From Anaerolineaceae bacterium (GTDB taxonomy: Bacteria; Chloroflexota; Anaerolineae; Anaerolineales; Anaerolineaceae), in assembly GCA_003448875.1 (NCBI GenBank), contig DLXG01000281.1, forward strand, positions 1-9,592: DNA of 9,592 nt. The letters run 5' to 3'. Shown one piece after another: positions 5,955-9,592 of this stretch (its first letter is position 1; every line of letters begins with the position of its first letter). The translations under genes were made by a program, and so were the position numbers. The notes under the pieces are model-generated. The model was not told where the DNA came from. It ran no database searches and was given only the letters and a program-made list of their open reading frames with translations.

Positions 5955-7151
5955 TTAGGTTTTTTGTAAAATTTTCGACGAAAACTGCACCAAAAAATTC
6001 CATTCAGAAATTGATACTGGTTTGAGATGAGCTATTGAATTACGTATCGAACGAACCCGTTCAAGATCATTTAGATAAATTTGTCTCATATTGGAATAAT
6101 GATCTTGGTCGCGTAAATAGTTACACAAATCCTTAATTTCTGCTTCATCAAAATCAACTTTGTTATTTTTTAAATTCCTCTTAAGGACATCTATCATCTT
6201 AATACGAACTTGATCAATGATTGGTAAAACGATAAATGACTGACCACGCCAAATATATCGGTCAAGATAACCATTAACATCCCCTTTTCTAATACATGAG
6301 ACAGGGTGAATCTCTTCACCAAACTCAGGTGTGTATAAAGTTACTTTTCGCTGAATTAATTTGAGATTTAATAGATGTTTCTGTATGTCTATCCCAGCAC
6401 CGCGAGGGATTGGTCTCCAACTCTCGAGGAACTCTAAGTTATTATTCCTCCACTCGGTCAATTCCCCATATTCTTGCAGAGATTCTTTTATGCTAAGAGG
6501 GGAATTTAAGTCATGCCGCCATAAATATTCAGATAATTCCAAGTCATTAGCACATAATGATGAAATCAATGCTTCCTTCCATTGATATTCAGGAGTTAAT
6601 TCACCCATACTGAGCGGGCGACTCAATAATTGGGACTCAAGCATTGAGGGGATTCCTACAATAATTCTTATTTTTCCTTTGACTTCCCCCCTCTCCTGCT
6701 TCAAAATACTTAAGTGATTGCTTGTCAAGTTTTCAACGGGTATAACCATTAATAAAGAAGCTCGTAAATTAATATTATGGTTTATTTTTCGCCAATTTTG
6801 ATAAAACTCTAACAATAAGAATTGACTTTTTAATGAACGGGATTCAAATTTATCAAAAATATAAACTTGAGGTTGGTCATAAAAATTCCTCATTTTTTCA
6901 TCAGGTAAACCTAAAATATCCCCAATACTTGTCGAGGTTATCCGGTGTTCCGATACATCTGCCAGGTTAATGAATTCCAATCCACAACCGTTCTCAGTAA
7001 GATAAGTTGATAACCGTTCTAAGAACTCCTCGTACTCAAGAAAAACTGACCAAATAAGGATAACAGAAACACCTTCACTCAGATTGTGTGAAATTTCTTT
7101 CATCAACAATCTAAGTGAAGGTAAATCCCACACATTATCATGCAACGACAT
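5955..7151 (-). CDS. Hypothetical protein with degenerate NTPase-like N-terminal half and C-terminal HEPN-like R-N-x3-H motif
   Basis: 398 residues. ATG at 7151 is preceded by GGAGAG (close spacing) and overlaps the stop of the upstream ATPase gene by 14 bp, implying translational coupling. I do not recognise the full-length family. The N-terminal part alternates hydrophobic strands and helices like a P-loop fold: GVSVILIWS (27-35) where the P-loop would be, but with no GxxxxGK[ST]; QVYIFDKFES as a Walker-B-like strand; IRIIVGIPS like a sensor strand. The C-terminal part is helical and ends with LERVRSIRNSIAHLKPVS; Arg370, Asn371 and His375 give the R-N-x3-H motif characteristic of HEPN ribonucleases, in the same sequence style as Abi and Swt1-type HEPN domains. 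Inferred role: a partner whose HEPN-like end is the toxic RNase, controlled by the neighbouring ATPase. The HEPN call rests on motif and helical context only. Codon use is AT-rich, unlike the DGR. Confidence 0.8.
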   Translation of the reverse strand: MSLHDNVWDLPSLRLLMKEISHNLSEGVSVILIWSVFLEYEEFLERLSTYLTENGCGLEFINLADVSEHRITSTSIGDILGLPDEKMRNFYDQPQVYIFDKFESRSLKSQFLLLEFYQNWRKINHNINLRASLLMVIPVENLTSNHLSILKQERGEVKGKIRIIVGIPSMLESQLLSRPLSMGELTPEYQWKEALISSLCANDLELSEYLWRHDLNSPLSIKESLQEYGELTEWRNNNLEFLESWRPIPRGAGIDIQKHLLNLKLIQRKVTLYTPEFGEEIHPVSCIRKGDVNGYLDRYIWRGQSFIVLPIIDQVRIKMIDVLKRNLKNNKVDFDEAEIKDLCNYLRDQDHYSNMRQIYLNDLERVRSIRNSIAHLKPVSISEWNFLVQFSSKILQKT

Positions 7152-9592
7152 CTCTCCAGATCTTTGACACTAATTTTTCAACTGGAAAATGATCCTGTTC
7201 CCCAAGAATGGAAAGGCGACGCAAATAATCCACAATCCATAAGTCTTGAACATCCATTAATTCTAAAATTACTTCTGTTGATTCGCCTTGTAGTTCTTTT
7301 TCACTAAATTTTTCGCCAATTTCTAAACGATGGGTAATAAATTCCTTTGCTTTCGGCTCCACAATACCCAGATCATTCACGAAATCCCCAACTACTTCTT
7401 TGCTATTTTCAAGGTACTCTTTTAATTTCCGCAATGGGACTTCGATATCACTTTCTTTTTCGCCATACTTGATAAATCGATCGACTAGGGTTTGCCAACC
7501 TCCAGTCGCCTCAATTATTTTTCTTATTGAAAGATCGCTGACTTGCCATTCAGGTTCATGCCGTTCAAGAATCTGTTGAATACCTACCTTATCCCAGCGG
7601 TTTAGGGAAATAACAACATCTACTTCCTCTTGTTCAATCTTTATCCGTTTCTCTTCAGGAATATTGAACCAATTCCGAGTACTAAATGGACCAAATTGGA
7701 ATACAACCCGTAAAGTTTGCTTACGATCTTTCAGCATTTGGCGACAAAACTTGATTGCAGACTCAACCTGCCAAATAATTTGCTCGGAGGTATATCCTTC
7801 AAGGTCTCTCAAAGCTATCAAGAAGAGGGTATTGGGTTGCTCTTGCAAAAACCTTTTTAGATCATTTTGAATCGCATCGCCAACACCAGCTGAAACCTTA
7901 ATTTCTTTGAACTTTCCCTTTACCTGCATTGTCACTTTTTCAAGAGCAGACGATAAAGCCGAAATATTATTAGCCGATGATCCAAAAACAAGACACACAC
8001 CCGAACGATTACCCTTTATCATGCTTTCCTGGTTTCGGGTTAGGGGACTGTAGTATGGATTAATAAAAGTTCTGTAACTTTCCAATTTTCTTTTTTGGCT
8101 GGTAACTTCAGATTTAGAAATTTCCGCCAAACGATCAAGGACTTGATCTCTTGTTCCCATTAGCGAAACTAAATTAGGACTGCGCAAGCGATACTTAGGA
8201 CTAAACCCCCCTTCGTAATTTAGCGAAAGAACACCCAACCCACGCATTTCTTCAAGAAAGCCTTTGAAGCGATCCATACTGACTTCTTCAAATCCTGCCT
8301 TCCAATCAGCCCTGCAAATTGAATATAGCTCCTCCGGAGTGTAAAGGCGATCAAAGCCATTTTGCTCATCCCATTGTTGGGTGATTAGAGACAGGACAAT
8401 TGCTTCGTACCGATCATCGAGTTTAAGGGTGATATTGAATCGATCCTTTATGTTCTCCCGAACTTCAGGTTTACGATAAATAGCATTGATATCATCACGG
8501 CTTATCGGGTATGGTGGATTACCGTTATTGCTTTTCTGATTCAAGTAGTCAACGAGGTGTTGACCAAAGAGCTGCAACAAACCGGGATGATAATTTGTAT
8601 AAGAAAGGATCAAGTAGATAAGAGACGGGTCTTCTTGATTTCTATCCCCAAAATAATACCCTAAAGTTTGGAAAGGCTTTTTGATTAAGTCAAAAGCCGC
8701 GGCGGGCTCTAATGGGCCAACTTCCACCGCCCCAGCATCACCCAAGTGAGAAAGAGGCTGGTTAGGAACATTCTTAAATCTCTGAACGTGGTGTAAACCA
8801 GCAAAAACCACCCTGAAGCGGCGATTTGTTTGGTCCATTACTCTTTTTAGATGACTAACAATTTGAAAGTCCCTTCCAGCATCGGCTTCTAAAAAGTTAT
8901 CCGCTTCGTCTAGCAATAAGAGGATTCGCAAGTCTTTCTCTCTCACTTTTTCAATAAGGGCACTGGTAAATTTCGAGAAATCTTCAAAAGAGCGATTAGA
9001 CGCAAACAATCCTTCGTGCTTTAGTGCTTCTGTTAATCGCTCCAGTAATTCTCGACGATAGTCCTGTTCGGTTTCAACAGTACCTATTAATCGTATATCT
9101 TCATAAATAGCAATGTATTTGGGGCCACTTTGCTCAAAGCGATTTTGAACTTGTCTCAATAGTGCAGACTTACCCAATTGGCGACCGCCATAAACAATAG
9201 CTGGACCATAAGGGTCTAGCAAACGATTTATTTCGCTCTCCCGACCAAAAAACATTTCCGGCGGAACACTGCCTGTAGCAAATGGCACATAAGGATTTAC
9301 ATATGCGTAAGGCAGCGTACATTCAAACATCGCTTGCAGACGGACTTCATATTCAGAAGCGAGATAAGCAATTAATACATCATCAATGAGTAAAAAAGGA
9401 AGTTGTCTTGATTTTGTGAGTCGTAAAAAGTCCGAACGCTGAATTAAGTTCATTCGCCCAAAATAAAGTAAAATAGCAGGGCGTTTGTTAATTTTATTAG
9501 CAAAATTTTCTATCTCTGATTTTCCCGGCCGATCCCACACTAAAATCACATCAAAGTTAGCAAAATCGGCTTTTCCTATGCGGTTTTTTATA
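7138..9592 (-). CDS. STAND/AAA-type ATPase with a second degenerate NTPase-like region, N-terminus outside window
   Basis: The frame is open to the window edge (last full codon at 9591), so the GTG at 9549 is probably internal. 817 codons are visible before the TGA at 7140-7138. Order: an alpha/beta region with strands VILVWDRP, PAILLYFG and PFLLIDD (9560-9370); a linker NPYVPF...PPEMFFGRE (about 9295-9240) that leads into the ATPase as in many STAND proteins; Walker A GGRQLGKS (Lys at 9171-9169); Walker B LLLLDEAD (Asp at 8910-8908); sensor strand VVFAGLHH; lid helices; a winged-helix-like segment ending YRLRSPNLVSLMG (about 8345-8155); a second alpha/beta unit starting CLVFGSSANN (about 7995) that has no P-loop lysine; and a helical tail. 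Lacking a signal peptide or membrane segment in the visible part, it is likely cytosolic. It is the first visible gene of an operon with the HEPN-like gene. Inferred role: ATP-driven switch or sensor controlling that partner. AT-rich composition. Confidence 0.87.
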   Translation of the reverse strand, partial: IKNRIGKADFANFDVILVWDRPGKSEIENFANKINKRPAILLYFGRMNLIQRSDFLRLTKSRQLPFLLIDDVLIAYLASEYEVRLQAMFECTLPYAYVNPYVPFATGSVPPEMFFGRESEINRLLDPYGPAIVYGGRQLGKSALLRQVQNRFEQSGPKYIAIYEDIRLIGTVETEQDYRRELLERLTEALKHEGLFASNRSFEDFSKFTSALIEKVREKDLRILLLLDEADNFLEADAGRDFQIVSHLKRVMDQTNRRFRVVFAGLHHVQRFKNVPNQPLSHLGDAGAVEVGPLEPAAAFDLIKKPFQTLGYYFGDRNQEDPSLIYLILSYTNYHPGLLQLFGQHLVDYLNQKSNNGNPPYPISRDDINAIYRKPEVRENIKDRFNITLKLDDRYEAIVLSLITQQWDEQNGFDRLYTPEELYSICRADWKAGFEEVSMDRFKGFLEEMRGLGVLSLNYEGGFSPKYRLRSPNLVSLMGTRDQVLDRLAEISKSEVTSQKRKLESYRTFINPYYSPLTRNQESMIKGNRSGVCLVFGSSANNISALSSALEKVTMQVKGKFKEIKVSAGVGDAIQNDLKRFLQEQPNTLFLIALRDLEGYTSEQIIWQVESAIKFCRQMLKDRKQTLRVVFQFGPFSTRNWFNIPEEKRIKIEQEEVDVVISLNRWDKVGIQQILERHEPEWQVSDLSIRKIIEATGGWQTLVDRFIKYGEKESDIEVPLRKLKEYLENSKEVVGDFVNDLGIVEPKAKEFITHRLEIGEKFSEKELQGESTEVILELMDVQDLWIVDYLRRLSILGEQDHFPVEKLVSKIWRDVVA

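Noticed and set aside
7664..7870. Plus-strand open frame inside the ATPase gene
   Set aside because: It is antisense to a long, motif-bearing coding frame and has no features of its own.

Overview
This window is dominated by a complete diversity-generating retroelement (DGR) on the minus strand, with a second, unrelated-looking two-gene NTPase operon upstream of it. All genes read right to left. The host cannot be named from the sequence alone. The gene families (trypsin-NACHT-lectin protein, trypsin-co-occurring small protein, Avd-type DGR) and moderate GC suggest a bacterium with a complex, perhaps multicellular lifestyle; Chloroflexota (Anaerolineae-like) is my best but weak guess.

Layout, in the direction of transcription. 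9592-7138: a STAND/AAA-type ATPase, cut at its N-terminus by the window edge. 7151-5955: a 398-residue partner overlapping it by 14 bp, with a degenerate NTPase-like N-terminal half and a C-terminal R-N-x3-H motif typical of HEPN RNases. Both genes are visibly more AT-rich than the rest. 5954-5403: a 550-bp non-coding gap that holds the predicted promoter of the DGR. 5402-2094: the DGR target protein, 1102 residues, with an intact trypsin-like protease, a NACHT NTPase and a C-terminal FGE-sulfatase/C-type-lectin fold ending in the variable repeat (VR, 2209-2102). 2026-959: the reverse transcriptase. 962-612: the Avd accessory protein, starting in an ATGA overlap with the RT stop. 592-485: the template repeat (TR). 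484-294: a non-coding spacer. 293-1: a Trypco1 (trypsin-co-occurring domain 1) protein, cut by the window start.

TR and VR align over 108 bp without gaps. All 13 differences fall on template-strand adenines (27 of the 108 positions), and the 81 non-adenine positions are identical. This is the signature of adenine-specific mutagenic retrohoming. The changes replace 10 of the last 32 residues of the lectin domain. The inferred working model is that RT and Avd copy the TR RNA with errors at A and rewrite the ligand-binding face of the lectin domain. Ligand binding would be passed through the NACHT switch to the trypsin effector, with Trypco1 as a protease-linked partner. That is a self-diversifying sensor with immune-like architecture. 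The adjacent ATPase/HEPN-like pair looks like a second conflict system, so the locus may be a defence island.
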